Below the pieces are notes generated by a model. That model made no database searches. It had not been told where the DNA came from and was given only the letters and a program-made list of their open reading frames with translations. Made by a program: the position numbers and the translations under genes. Shown here piece by piece: positions 1 through 9,246 of a stretch of 64,000 nt of DNA (position 1 is the stretch's first letter; the number at the start of each line of letters is the position of its first letter). The DNA comes from Actinoplanes lobatus. GTDB taxonomy: Bacteria; Actinomycetota; Actinomycetes; Mycobacteriales; Micromonosporaceae. The DNA is taken from contig NZ_JACHNC010000001.1 in the NCBI RefSeq assembly GCF_014205215.1, forward strand, positions 501,001 through 565,000, given 5' to 3'.

Positions 1-775
1 AGTGCGGTGCGGGATGCTGCGCGGCGAACCGCTCGAACGCGGCGCCCTGCTGTTCCATCCACTCGTCGTCGGTCATGCCGGTGTCCCGCATCGCCTGCGC
101 CTCCGGTTCGAGCGCGCTCGCCACCCCGCGCACGAAGCTGAACAGCAGCACCTGCACCAGGAGCCGGTCGGTGACGGCCAGCCCGGTCGGCGCCATGGTT
201 CCCATGATCCACTCGCCGAGGCGGAGCGCGTTGGGCGCCGGCTGCGGCCGGGTCAGCGACATGGACAGGGCCAGCCACGGGTGCCGCTGGAAGATCTGCC
301 ACACGGCGCGGGAACAGGACGCCAGGTCGGCCCGCCAGTCGCCGGTGTGCCGGGCCGGCACCCGCAGCTCGCCCAGCGCCCCGTCGATCATGGCGACGAT
401 CAGCTCGTCGCGGCCCGGCACGTGCCGGTAGAGGGACATGGTCGCCACATCCAGCTCGGCGGCGATCCGGCGCATGGACAGCTCGGCCATCCCGTCGCGG
501 TCGGCGAGAGCGATGGCCGCGGCCACGATCCGGTCCCGGCTCAGGTCGGTGTCGCGCGGCGGGACCGGCCCGGCCACCACCGTGCCGACGCCGGCCCGGG
601 CCACGGTCAGGCCCTCCTCACGCAGCGCGGCGTGCGCCTTGGTGGCGGTGGCGATGGCGACACCCCACTCGCGGGTGATGGCCCGGGCCGACGGCACCCG
701 GTCTCCGGGACGTAGTACACCGGCCTCGATGCGGTCGCGGATGTCGGCGACGATCCTGCGGTAGGGCGCGTCCAC
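1..775 (-). CDS. GntR-TetR double-HTH transcriptional regulator (3' end beyond the window)
   Basis: Read from a GTG at 775 down to the left edge, giving about 258 residues and no stop. Residues 1-70 form a GntR-type winged helix (YRRIVADIRDRIEAG, then RPGDRVPSARAI). From about residue 80 a TetR-type HTH follows (DRIVAAAIALADRDG, MRRIAAELDVATMSLYRHV), then a TetR-like ligand-binding region. There is no ATG at the start, so an ATG-only search would miss the gene. It is divergent from the flavin monooxygenase at 878, the usual layout for a local repressor that senses the enzyme's substrate. No strong SD is seen at the GTG, so the start is uncertain. Domain recognition is secure; the ligand is unknown. 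Confidence 0.85.
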   Translation of the reverse strand, partial: MDAPYRRIVADIRDRIEAGVLRPGDRVPSARAITREWGVAIATATKAHAALREEGLTVARAGVGTVVAGPVPPRDTDLSRDRIVAAAIALADRDGMAELSMRRIAAELDVATMSLYRHVPGRDELIVAMIDGALGELRVPARHTGDWRADLASCSRAVWQIFQRHPWLALSMSLTRPQPAPNALRLGEWIMGTMAPTGLAVTDRLLVQVLLFSFVRGVASALEPEAQAMRDTGMTDDEWMEQQGAAFERFAAQHPAPH

Positions 776-776
776 G

Positions 777-854
777 GTAGTACACCAGCCTCCCCGTACT
801 AGTGCGGCTTTGCCGTTTCTGAACTCGGCCCTAGCGTCTAGTACATCGATGTAC
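777..854. promoter_or_regulatory. Divergent operator/promoter region with GTAC-centred sites
   Basis: The gap between the regulator and the monooxygenase holds a perfect 14-bp palindrome, GTACATCGATGTAC, at 841-854, just upstream of the monooxygenase SD. The decamer GTAGTACACC lies at 777-786 against the regulator start and recurs inside the regulator gene at 712-721. A further GTACTAG lies near 796. Repeated GTAC cores on both sides suggest operators for the divergent double-HTH regulator. This is inference; no consensus for this family is known to me. Confidence 0.5.
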
Positions 855-877
855 AGAGTACGCAGAGGAGCGGGGAA

Positions 878-2080
878 ATGCGTGTACTGATCTCCGGCGC
901 CGGGATCGCCGGGCCGGCGTGCGCGTTCTGGCTGCACCGGGCCGGCGCCGAGGTGACCGTGGTGGAACGGACGCCGGAACCGCGCCCCGGCGGGCACGCG
1001 GTCGACGTACGGGGAGTGGCCCGCGGCGTGGTCGAGCGGATGGGCCTGCGCGAGACGATCCGGCGGCACCAGGTCGACGAGCGCGGCTGGGCCATGGTCG
1101 ACGGAACCGGGCGGCGGCTCGCCGAGATGCCGGCCGACGCGTTCGGCGGCGAGGGCATCGTCGCCGAGATCGAGATCGCCCGCGGCGACCTGGCCCGGAT
1201 ACTGCTCGACGCCACCCCCGGCGTCGACTACCGGTTCGGCGACCGGGTCACCGCCCTCGACGATCGCACGGTGACGTTCGCGAGCGGCGGCACCGAGCGG
1301 TACGACGTGGTGATCGGCGCCGACGGTGTCCACTCCGGTGTCCGGGCGCTCGCCTTCGGGCCGCGGGAACGGTTCGTCCGCTACCTCGGCGGCTACACCG
1401 CGTACTTCACCGTCGGAGACCCGGGCGACCTCGACCACTGGATGCTGATGTACAACGCGCCCGGCGGCCGGGTCGCCTACCTGCGCCCGGAGAACGGCGG
1501 CACCGCGAAGGCGGGGCTGAGCTTCCGGCACCCGGACCCGAGCTTCGAGCGGCTGTCCCGGGCCGACGCGGAACGCCTGGTCAGCGATCGGATGACCGGG
1601 GCCGGGTGGCGGATCCCGGATCTGCTGGCCGCGATGCCGGGCGCCGGCGACTTCTACTTCGACTCGATCAACCAGGTCCGGGTGGACCGCTGGTGGCGCG
1701 GACGGACCGTGCTGCTCGGCGACGCCGGCTACTGCGGGTCACCACTGGCCGGGCTGGGCACCAGCATGAGCCTGGTCGGCGGGTACGTGCTGGCCGGTGA
1801 GCTGACCCGGGCGGCCGATCCGGAGCGGGCCTTCGCGGCCTATCAGGGTGCGATGGCGGACTACGTGGAGAGTGGCCTCGAGCTGCCGCCCGGCGGGATG
1901 GCGATGTTCGCGCCGATGAGCCGGGCGGCGATCCGGTTGCGGACGTTCTCCACCCGGATGATGACCCGGTGGCCGGCCCGTCAGCTCGCCGAGCGGCAGT
2001 TCAGCAAGGCCGAGCAGATCACGTTGCGTGACTATCCGGCGCTGTCATCGCAGGTAGACGAGCCCGTCCAGCACCACTGA
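878..2080 (+). CDS. FAD-dependent class A monooxygenase
   Basis: A 400-residue flavoprotein of the PHBH/Tet(X)-like aromatic hydroxylase fold, expected to hydroxylate a small aromatic or polyketide-type compound using NAD(P)H and O2. The N-terminal dinucleotide motif GAGIAGPA is at residues 7-14. The middle motif GADGVHSGVR and the C-terminal FAD motif GDAGYCGSPLAG are both present, so the cofactor site is complete. The ATG follows a GAGGAGCGGGGA ribosome site. Its last 36 bp overlap the convergent amidase gene. Control by the divergent regulator upstream is likely. The substrate cannot be read from sequence; drug inactivation is one possibility in this family. Confidence 0.85.
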   Translation: MRVLISGAGIAGPACAFWLHRAGAEVTVVERTPEPRPGGHAVDVRGVARGVVERMGLRETIRRHQVDERGWAMVDGTGRRLAEMPADAFGGEGIVAEIEIARGDLARILLDATPGVDYRFGDRVTALDDRTVTFASGGTERYDVVIGADGVHSGVRALAFGPRERFVRYLGGYTAYFTVGDPGDLDHWMLMYNAPGGRVAYLRPENGGTAKAGLSFRHPDPSFERLSRADAERLVSDRMTGAGWRIPDLLAAMPGAGDFYFDSINQVRVDRWWRGRTVLLGDAGYCGSPLAGLGTSMSLVGGYVLAGELTRAADPERAFAAYQGAMADYVESGLELPPGGMAMFAPMSRAAIRLRTFSTRMMTRWPARQLAERQFSKAEQITLRDYPALSSQVDEPVQHH

Positions 2081-4126
2081 CGGACGGCCCGTGCTGCCCT
2101 CGGCCCGCACCCGGACGGTGTGGGCGCCGCTGCTCCGCCACGTCCGTGTCCACACCGACCGCCGGTACTCGGGATCGCCGGACCGCAGATCCACGATCCC
2201 CTGGAACGCGCCGTCCACATAGACCCGGACCCGGCCGGACATCGCGGTCCGGGCCGCCAGCAGGGCCACCGAGCTGCCGGTGAAACGCCAGGTAAGCGAC
2301 GATCCGGCGGCCGACGCGGCGACGGCTGCGCCGCCGAGATGCCCCCGGTCACGCACGGTGCGCCAGGTTCCGGTCCGCGGCGCCACGGCCTCGGTCAACA
2401 CCACGGGGGTACGGGTGACCGCACCGTTCCTCGTGTTCCCGGCCTGGTCGGTCACGCTCACCGACCAGGTCTCGGGGGCACCGAGCCGTACGGTGCCGGT
2501 GATCCCCCGGGCGGCGCTGGTCAGGGTCTTGCCGGAGATCCGTACCGATCGGACGCCGGAGGTGTCACGGAGCCCCCAGTCGACCCGGACCGGGGCGGTG
2601 GCGCCGACCCGGCCCTCCCGCAGCGACACGAGCGGCGCGCGGGTGAAGGCGGGCGCGACCGCGTCCGCGACGACCTTCGCGCTGGTCAAGGCGATCCGGC
2701 CGGACAGGTGCACCGCCTTGACGGTGACCGTGTGCTCGCCCGGGGTCAGCCGCACCGCCGCCTGCCGGTACCCGCCGGGCACGGCCGTCGCGAGCCGCCC
2801 GTCCACCCACACCTCGAAGCGGTCCAGCATCCGGGTCGGGGTGTCCAGATCCCAGGCCGGTCCGGCCGGCCCCTTGGTGTAGTAGCGGCCGGCCCGCCGG
2901 CTGGCCTCGTTGACCCCCCGGTACCGCAACCCGGACGGAGCCGCCCCCGCCATCCGGCGGATCGACGGGAGCAGCGCGTAGAGCGAGTTCCCCGGGCACT
3001 CGGTCCGCCCGGTGTCCCGGTGCCCGGAGATCCGGTACAGAACCGCCGCCTTCCCGGCCGGGTAGCGGTCGCTGCCGGTGGAGACGAGCCGCACCCGGCC
3101 GAGCGCCGAATTCCGCCCGGCCCCCAGTTTGTACGCGGCCACCTGCGCCACCGCTGCCCGCGCCCGCGCCGGAACCGCCACCGACCCGTAGTTGCCGATC
3201 ACCGCGATCGCGCTGGCGTTCGCGTTGAAGCCGAGCGTGTGCGCGCCGAGCACGGACCGGTTCACCCCGCCCGCGCGCCCTTCGAAGATCTGCCCGCACC
3301 TGTCGACCAGGAAGTTGTAACCGATGTCGTTCCACCCCTTGCTCTTGACGTGGTACGCCTCGATCCCCCGGACGATCCCCGCCGACTGCGCGCAGCCGTA
3401 GCCGTTGCCGGTCGCGGTGTGGTGCACGAACACCACCTGGACGGCGCCGGTGTACTCGGGCGGCTCCTCGATGATCGACTCGTCGGCCCGCCAGCCGGCC
3501 CGGGTCACCATCCTCGGCACCGGTCGCAACGGCAGTGCCACCTTGCCCACGAACCCGGCCCGCTCCTCCCGCCCCGCCGCTCCCCCGGCGGCCGGGACCC
3601 GGGCGGCGACCCTCTCCCGGGCGTCCGGGTTGATCAGGTCGACACGCAGGCCGGTGGGCAGAGCGGCGCCGGCCACCCGTGCCTGGACGCCGTCGGACGG
3701 CCCCACCCAGAGCGGATCGCTCGCCCCGCGGACATGTGGGCCACCGGCCCCGGCGGAGGCATCCGGATTGTCCGTCTCCAGCCGCTGCCAGGACGTCCAC
3801 CGCCCGGTCGCCGCGACCCTGGTACGGATCTCGATGGCCCCCGCCGGGTCCGCCTTCGGGTCGCTCCAGGTGACGCCGGCCAGGCTGAACGGCTCCGTCG
3901 CCCGGGGCGCCAGTTCCGCGGTACGCTCTCCGCCCCGGCCCGCGACCAACCGCATCCGCCCCGCCGCTTCCTCACCTCGCGCGGTCAGGGCGAAGGTCTG
4001 GAGCACCGGCTCAGCCGGAGTGGGCGGATTCGCTGCGGTCCCTCCTCCGGTGGTCGCGACAGCCACCGCCGGGGTGGCGGTCATCAGGGCGGCGACGAGA
4101 CGTGCGGTGAGCCGGTTGCGGCGCAT
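2045..4126 (-). CDS. Secreted PGRP/amidase_2 N-acetylmuramoyl-L-alanine amidase
   Basis: A 693-residue exported protein predicted to cut the amide bond between muramic acid and the stem peptide. The start at 4126 is preferred over 4144 because GGGGGAG lies 5 bp upstream. A signal peptide covers about residues 1-30. The PGRP domain lies around residues 200-375, with candidate zinc ligands in VHHTATGNG and GHRDTGRTECPG (two His and a Cys). C-terminal Ig-like and jelly-roll-like segments (SLTWRFTGSSVALLA, VRVYVDGAFQG) may bind wall or glycan. The 3' end overlaps the convergent monooxygenase by 36 bp. A wall remodelling or defence role is inferred. Confidence 0.88.
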   Translation of the reverse strand: MRRNRLTARLVAALMTATPAVAVATTGGGTAANPPTPAEPVLQTFALTARGEEAAGRMRLVAGRGGERTAELAPRATEPFSLAGVTWSDPKADPAGAIEIRTRVAATGRWTSWQRLETDNPDASAGAGGPHVRGASDPLWVGPSDGVQARVAGAALPTGLRVDLINPDARERVAARVPAAGGAAGREERAGFVGKVALPLRPVPRMVTRAGWRADESIIEEPPEYTGAVQVVFVHHTATGNGYGCAQSAGIVRGIEAYHVKSKGWNDIGYNFLVDRCGQIFEGRAGGVNRSVLGAHTLGFNANASAIAVIGNYGSVAVPARARAAVAQVAAYKLGAGRNSALGRVRLVSTGSDRYPAGKAAVLYRISGHRDTGRTECPGNSLYALLPSIRRMAGAAPSGLRYRGVNEASRRAGRYYTKGPAGPAWDLDTPTRMLDRFEVWVDGRLATAVPGGYRQAAVRLTPGEHTVTVKAVHLSGRIALTSAKVVADAVAPAFTRAPLVSLREGRVGATAPVRVDWGLRDTSGVRSVRISGKTLTSAARGITGTVRLGAPETWSVSVTDQAGNTRNGAVTRTPVVLTEAVAPRTGTWRTVRDRGHLGGAAVAASAAGSSLTWRFTGSSVALLAARTAMSGRVRVYVDGAFQGIVDLRSGDPEYRRSVWTRTWRSSGAHTVRVRAEGSTGRPSVVLDGLVYLR

Positions 4127-4360
4127 GGAAACTCCCCCGGCCACCGGCAGAAGCGGTCATTTCGGATGGTCCGGGGCCACCTGACACCATGCCGGGGACG
4201 AACGAGGCAGGTGGGAATATCTGTGAAAATTGCTCATATCTGGTGATTACTGAGCCAATAAACAGATGATCACGATATCGACCGTCCCGGGGCTGTATCG
4301 TCCGAATCCGAGAGATCGGCACCCGGCCTGGCGACGGACCTCGGGAGCCGAAGGCATAGC

Positions 4361-5155
4361 GTGCCGCCCATGGCCGTCGATTATCGCAACCAGACCACCC
4401 TGATCACCGGGGCCAGCTCGGGGCTCGGCGCCCTGTTCGCCCGGCGCCTGGCCGCCCGCGGCTCGAACCTGGTGCTCGTCGCCCGGCGCACCGACCGGCT
4501 GGAGAGCATGGCCGCCGAACTGCCGGACGTGACCGTCACCCCGATCACGATGGATCTGGCCGCGCCGGGTGCGGGCGCGAAGCTGAGCGCCGCGGTGGCC
4601 GAGCGCGGGCTGGAGGTGACCAGCCTGATCAACAACGCCGGGTTCGGCACGCACCGGCTCTTCCACGAGGCGGATCCACAGCGCATCACCGACGAGATCA
4701 CCCTCAACGTCACCAGCCTGACCGAGATCAGCCGGGCCTTCATCGAGCGGTTGCGCGCCCAGCCGGGTGGCGTGCTGCTCAACGTGGCGAGCATCGCCGG
4801 CTACCAGCCGGGCCCGACCCTGGCGGTGTACGCGGCGACCAAGGCCTACGTCCTCAGCTTCACCGAGGCGCTCTGGTCCGAGTCGCGCGGCACCGGGCTG
4901 CGGGTGATGGCGCTGTCGCCGGGCGCCACCGAGACGGAGTTCTTCGACGTGGCCGGTCAGGGCGCCGACGGCGGCACCCGGCGGATGCACGCCGACCGGG
5001 TGGTCGACCTGGCGCTGCGGGCGCTGGACCGGCGCAACCCGCCGCCCAGCCTGATCACCGGGCGGATGAACAGCCTGATGATCAACGCTGGGCGGCTGGC
5101 CGGGCGGCGGGTCACGACGGCCGCGCTCGGCGCGATGATGCGCCGGACCGGGTAG
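4361..5155 (+). CDS. Short-chain dehydrogenase/reductase
   Basis: A 264-residue classical SDR. The cofactor motif TGASSGLG is near the N-terminus, the structural NNAG motif follows and the catalytic YAATK is present, so it should be an active NAD(P)-dependent oxidoreductase. Two starts are possible: GTG at 4361, with GAAGG upstream at good spacing, or ATG at 4370. Its TAG directly abuts the stop of the convergent GH13 gene with no spacer. The substrate is unknown and no neighbour clearly shares its pathway. Confidence 0.85.
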   Translation: MPPMAVDYRNQTTLITGASSGLGALFARRLAARGSNLVLVARRTDRLESMAAELPDVTVTPITMDLAAPGAGAKLSAAVAERGLEVTSLINNAGFGTHRLFHEADPQRITDEITLNVTSLTEISRAFIERLRAQPGGVLLNVASIAGYQPGPTLAVYAATKAYVLSFTEALWSESRGTGLRVMALSPGATETEFFDVAGQGADGGTRRMHADRVVDLALRALDRRNPPPSLITGRMNSLMINAGRLAGRRVTTAALGAMMRRTG

Positions 5156-6844
5156 TCAGACCGAGCGGCGGTAGACGACGGCCTGCCAGGGGGCCAGATG
5201 CAGCCCGCCGGCCGGCGGTTCCAGGTTGGTCAGCAGCAGCTCGGCGCCGTCCCACCCGTCGATCGCGGCGTGCGCCTCCACACCGGAGAAGTTGCCGATC
5301 ACCAGCAGCTCGGTGCTCCCCAGCCGACGGGTGAAGGCGTAGACGCGCTCGTCGTGCGGCAGCAGCATGGTGAAGTCGCCGCCGGCCACCGCGGGTTCGG
5401 TCTTCCGCAGTTCGATCAGACGCCGGTAGTAGTGGAAGACCGAATCCGGATCGGCCCGCTGAGCCTTCGCGTTGATCTCGGCATGGTTGGGGTTCACCGG
5501 CAGCCACGGTGTGCCGGTGGTGAAACCGCCGTGCGGGGAGTCGTCCCACTGCATCGGTGTGCGGGCATTGTCCCGGCCACGGGCCCGTAACACCGTCAAG
5601 ACCTCTTCAGGGGTACGGCCTTCGAGCTCCACCGCCTGCCGGTACCGCCCGAGGGCCTCGATGTCGCGGAACTCGTCGATGCCGCCGAACGGGTAGTTGG
5701 TCATCCCGAGTTCCTCGCCCTGGTAGACGTAGGGCGTGCCGCGGTGCAGGTGCAGGACGGTGCCGAGCATCTTGGCGGAGGCGGACCGGTGGGCGGGGCT
5801 GTCGTCGCCGTACCGGGAGAGCACCCGGGGCTGGTCGTGGTTGTTCCAGTAGAGACTGTTCCAGCCGACGTCGGCGAGGCCGGCCTGCCAGCGGCCGAGG
5901 ATCGCCTTGAGCGCGGTGAGCTGGAGCGGGACGATCAGCCACGGGTCGGGTCCACAGTCGACCCAGACATGGTCGAACTGGAAGACCATGTCGACCTCGT
6001 GCCGTACCGGGTCGGTGTGCAGGACGGCCTCGTCCACGGTGACGCCGGGCATCTCGCCGACGGTCAGCAGGCCGTCGCGGCCCTCGAAGACCTCGTGGTG
6101 CATCTCCTGGAGGAACTCGTGCAGGCGGGGGCCGCCGATGAAGGCCGCGGAGCCGTCGGCGTACGGCGATCCCGCGGTCAGCCGGCCGTCCGGGAGGTTG
6201 ACGTCCTTGGAGATCATGTTGATGACGTCCATCCGGAAGCCGTCCACGCCGCGGTCCAGCCACCAGCGCATCATGGCGTAGACAGCCTGCCGGACCTCCG
6301 GGTTCTCCCAGTTGAGGTCGGGCTGCTTCGTCGAGAACAGGTGCAGGTAGTACTCGCCGGTCTTCTCGTCGTACTCCCAGGAGGGGCCGCCGAAGATGGA
6401 GCCCCAGTTGGTCGGCTCGGCGCCCGGTGCGCCCGGTTCCATGCCGGGGCGGGCGGGCCGCCACCAGTACCAGTCACGTTTCGGGTTGTCCGTCGAGGAG
6501 CGGCTCTCCTGGAACCACCGGTGCTCGGCGGAGCTGTGGTTCACCACCAGATCCATGATGATCTTCATGTTCCGGGCGTGCGCCCCGGCCAGCAGCTCGT
6601 CGAAGATCTCCAGGGTGCCGAAGAGCGGCTCGATGTTCTGGTAGTCGCTGATGTCGTAGCCGTTGTCGTCCTGCGGCGAGGGGTAGACGGGGGAGAGCCA
6701 GAGCACGTCGACGCCGAGCTCGGCGAGATGGTCGAGGTGATCGATGATGCCCCGCAGGTCGCCCATGCCGTCGCCGTCCGCGTCGGCGAAGCTGCGCGGG
6801 TAGATCTGGTAAACGACCGACTTCTTCCACCACGGATCCGTCAT
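5156..6844 (-). CDS. GH13 alpha-glucosidase (oligo-1,6-glucosidase type)
   Basis: A 562-residue intracellular glycoside hydrolase, length typical of oligo-1,6-glucosidases. The N-terminus WWKKSVVYQIYPRSFADADG is diagnostic. The catalytic nucleophile lies in GVDGFRMDVIN, the acid/base in LTVGEMPG and the third acid in NNHDQPR. It should release glucose from the non-reducing end of short alpha-glucans. No signal peptide is visible. It is divergent from a GT4 glycosyltransferase 82 bp away. A second GH13 at 23981 belongs to a different transport locus, so this copy may serve storage glucan or trehalose-related metabolism. Confidence 0.88.
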   Translation of the reverse strand: MTDPWWKKSVVYQIYPRSFADADGDGMGDLRGIIDHLDHLAELGVDVLWLSPVYPSPQDDNGYDISDYQNIEPLFGTLEIFDELLAGAHARNMKIIMDLVVNHSSAEHRWFQESRSSTDNPKRDWYWWRPARPGMEPGAPGAEPTNWGSIFGGPSWEYDEKTGEYYLHLFSTKQPDLNWENPEVRQAVYAMMRWWLDRGVDGFRMDVINMISKDVNLPDGRLTAGSPYADGSAAFIGGPRLHEFLQEMHHEVFEGRDGLLTVGEMPGVTVDEAVLHTDPVRHEVDMVFQFDHVWVDCGPDPWLIVPLQLTALKAILGRWQAGLADVGWNSLYWNNHDQPRVLSRYGDDSPAHRSASAKMLGTVLHLHRGTPYVYQGEELGMTNYPFGGIDEFRDIEALGRYRQAVELEGRTPEEVLTVLRARGRDNARTPMQWDDSPHGGFTTGTPWLPVNPNHAEINAKAQRADPDSVFHYYRRLIELRKTEPAVAGGDFTMLLPHDERVYAFTRRLGSTELLVIGNFSGVEAHAAIDGWDGAELLLTNLEPPAGGLHLAPWQAVVYRRSV

Positions 6845-6926
6845 TGGTCTTCTCTAACACGTAAACGGGCCTGCTACCGGCGATGCATACTGACCAGGTG
6901 GTTATGGGCGGGAGTTCTGGTTTGTC

Positions 6927-7928
6927 ATGAGGATTGCGCTTCTGGGGCCGATTGCCTGGCGCACGCCGCCGCTGCACTACGGCCCGTGGGAACTGATCAC
7001 CAGCCTGCTCGCCGAGGGACTGACCGAACGCGGCGTCGACGTCACGCTCTTCGCCACACTGGACTCGGTCACCAAGGCCACCCTCGACGGTGTCGTGCCG
7101 ACCGGGTACGAGGAGAACGCCGACATCGACGGCCGGGTCTGGGAAGCCATCCACGTCAGCCACGCGCTGGAGCGGTCCGGCGAGTTCGACCTGATCCACA
7201 ACCACCTGGACTGGCTTCCGCTGGCGTTCTCGGCGCACTGCCGGACCCCGATGCTGACCACGGTGCACGGCTTCTCGGGGAACAACATCCTGCCGGCGTA
7301 CCGGCGGGCCCGGTCGCACTTCGTCTCGATCTCGGACAGTGACCGCTCCCCCGACCTGGACTATGTGGCCACCGTCCACCACGGCGTCGACCTGAGCGAG
7401 CTGCCGTTCCACGCCGACGGCGGCGACGATCTGATCCTGTTCGGGCGAATTCATCCGGACAAGGGCACCGACATCGCCATCGAGATCGCCCGGCGGGCCG
7501 GCCGCCGGCTGGTGATCTGCGGAATCGTGCAGGACCAGGAGTATTTCGCCGAATGCGTGGAACCCCTCATCGACGGCGAACGGGTGGTCCATCTGGGCTC
7601 GGTCGGCCCGGACGAGCGGGGGAGGATCCTCGGCTCCGGTGCGGCGCTGCTGCACCCGATCCGGTTCGCCGAGCCGTTCGGGCTCTCCGTGGTCGAGTCG
7701 ATGGCCTGCGGGACGCCCGTCATCGCGTACCGGAAAGGGTCGATGCCGGAAGTGGTCGACGAGGGGGTGACCGGCCACCTCGTCGATGGGGCCGACGAAG
7801 CGGTTGCCGCGGTGCAAAGGATCGCGGACATCGACCGTGCGGCCTGTTCCGCGCGCGCCCGGGAACGCTTCTCGGCTGACCGGATGGTGGACCAGTACCT
7901 GGCGATTTACCGGAACCTCATCAGCTGA
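6927..7928 (+). CDS. GT4-type glycosyltransferase
   Basis: A 333-residue GT-B fold enzyme. The N-terminal acceptor domain starts MRIALLGPIAWRTPPLHYGP, a start typical of sugar-nucleotide GT4 enzymes. The C-terminal donor domain has FGRIHPDKGTDIAIEIA and the glutamate motif PFGLSVVESMACGTPVIAY. No membrane segment is seen, so it acts in the cytoplasm. It is followed after 161 bp by a second GT4 and the GH130 operon on the same strand, suggesting shared glycan metabolism. Donor and acceptor are unknown. Confidence 0.82.
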   Translation: MRIALLGPIAWRTPPLHYGPWELITSLLAEGLTERGVDVTLFATLDSVTKATLDGVVPTGYEENADIDGRVWEAIHVSHALERSGEFDLIHNHLDWLPLAFSAHCRTPMLTTVHGFSGNNILPAYRRARSHFVSISDSDRSPDLDYVATVHHGVDLSELPFHADGGDDLILFGRIHPDKGTDIAIEIARRAGRRLVICGIVQDQEYFAECVEPLIDGERVVHLGSVGPDERGRILGSGAALLHPIRFAEPFGLSVVESMACGTPVIAYRKGSMPEVVDEGVTGHLVDGADEAVAAVQRIADIDRAACSARARERFSADRMVDQYLAIYRNLIS

Positions 7929-7938
7929 ATAGCTAGAC

Positions 7939-7976
7939 CTTGTTAACGTCGCAATGTGAATTGCGCGTTGAACAAG
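7939..7976. other. 38-bp near-perfect inverted repeat between two glycosyltransferase genes
   Basis: Two 17-nt arms (CTTGTTAACGTCGCAAT and ATTGCGCGTTGAACAAG) pair with one bulged base on each side around the loop GTGA. The DNA is noticeably more AT-rich than its surroundings. It lies 11 bp after a stop codon and 113 bp before the next start. It has no T tract, so an operator or a processing hairpin is as likely as a terminator. Confidence 0.5.
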
Positions 7977-8089
7977 CTCTATTCCGGTGCTGACTTTGCG
8001 CTGTTCACCCGCGGTGTACGGCACCGTGCCCGCGCGCGCTGAGTCCGTGCTGCGGGTCTGCAGCCGGCCGAGGAGAGAAAGGCCCAGTA

Positions 8090-9244
8090 ATGCCCGCGAC
8101 ATACGGGTTTTTGAGCACTTATCCCCCCACTCAATGCGGTTTGGCGACTTTCAATGCGGCACTCGCCACCCATCTCACCGGCGGCGCCGGCGGGTCAGGC
8201 GTGGTGCGCCTACTCGCCTACGAGAACACCAGCGGAGGGATAGCGCTCGACCGGGCCGCACCACGGGTCGTACACACCTGGAACACCGACCGGGCCGGCG
8301 GCTGGGTGGCCGCCGCCACCGCGCTGAACAGTTTCGATGTGGCGATCCTCCAGCACGAGTACGGCATCTACCCGGGCGACGCCGGGGCCGAGGTGCTGCC
8401 GGTGCTGCGGGCGCTGCGGGTGCCGGCGATCGTGGTGCTGCACACCGTGCTGGCCAACCCCGACCCGTTGCAGCGCCAGGTGCTGGAGCAGGTCGTGGCC
8501 ACCGCCGACGCCGTGGTGACCATGACGGACACCGCCCGGCAGCGACTGTCCACCCGGTACGACGTCGACCAGCGCAAGATCACCGTGATCCCACACGGGG
8601 CCGGCAGCCACAACGGCGCCCCACGCGAGGAACACGACCGTCCGCACCTGCTCACCTGGGGTCTGCTCGGGCCGGGCAAGGGCATCGAATGGGCGCTGCG
8701 GGCCCTCGCCCGCCTTGACGACGTACGCCCGCGCCCGGTCTACACGGTCGCCGGCCGTACCCATCCGCATGTGCTCGACCAGCAGGGTGACGTCTACCGC
8801 GACTCGCTCAAGGAACTCGCCGCGGACCTCGGGGTGGACGACTGCGTCCGCTGGGCCGACGTGTACCTGGAGCCGGCCGAACTGTCCCGGCTGATCCGGT
8901 CGTCCGACGCCGTGGTGCTGCCGTACGACTCCACCGAGCAGGTCACCTCGGGTGTGCTGATCGAGGCGGTGGCCGCCGGCATCCCGGTGGTGGCGACCGA
9001 GTTCCCGCACGCGGTGGAGCTGCTCGCGGACGGGCCGGGGCTGCTCGTACCCCATCAGGATCCGGAGGCGATGGCGGTGGCGATCCGGCACGTGCTCGCC
9101 GAGCCGGGCCTGCCGGGCCGGCTCGGCGGACTGGGCGGCGGACCGACCCTGCGCTGGCCCGCCGTGGCCGCCCGGTACCAGGCGCTGGCCGCAAGACTGA
9201 TCGCCGCCCGCCGTCCGCTCGCCGCCGCCACGGTTTCGGCATAG
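8090..9244 (+). CDS. GT4-type glycosyltransferase, first gene of the GH130 operon
   Basis: A 384-residue GT-B glycosyltransferase. The N-terminus GFLSTYPPTQCGLATFNAAL is a recognisable GT4 subfamily start. The donor domain includes LTWGLLGPGKGIEWAL, IRSSDAVVLPYDSTEQVTSG and VLIEAVAAGIPVVATEFPH. The SD GGAGAGAAAGG lies 7 bp upstream. The next gene starts 2 bp after its stop and the third overlaps the second by 4 bp, so all three should be co-translated. Family assignment is firm; the sugar, perhaps mannose given the GH130 partner, is inferred. Confidence 0.83.
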   Translation: MPATYGFLSTYPPTQCGLATFNAALATHLTGGAGGSGVVRLLAYENTSGGIALDRAAPRVVHTWNTDRAGGWVAAATALNSFDVAILQHEYGIYPGDAGAEVLPVLRALRVPAIVVLHTVLANPDPLQRQVLEQVVATADAVVTMTDTARQRLSTRYDVDQRKITVIPHGAGSHNGAPREEHDRPHLLTWGLLGPGKGIEWALRALARLDDVRPRPVYTVAGRTHPHVLDQQGDVYRDSLKELAADLGVDDCVRWADVYLEPAELSRLIRSSDAVVLPYDSTEQVTSGVLIEAVAAGIPVVATEFPHAVELLADGPGLLVPHQDPEAMAVAIRHVLAEPGLPGRLGGLGGGPTLRWPAVAARYQALAARLIAARRPLAAATVSA

Positions 9245-9246
9245 GC

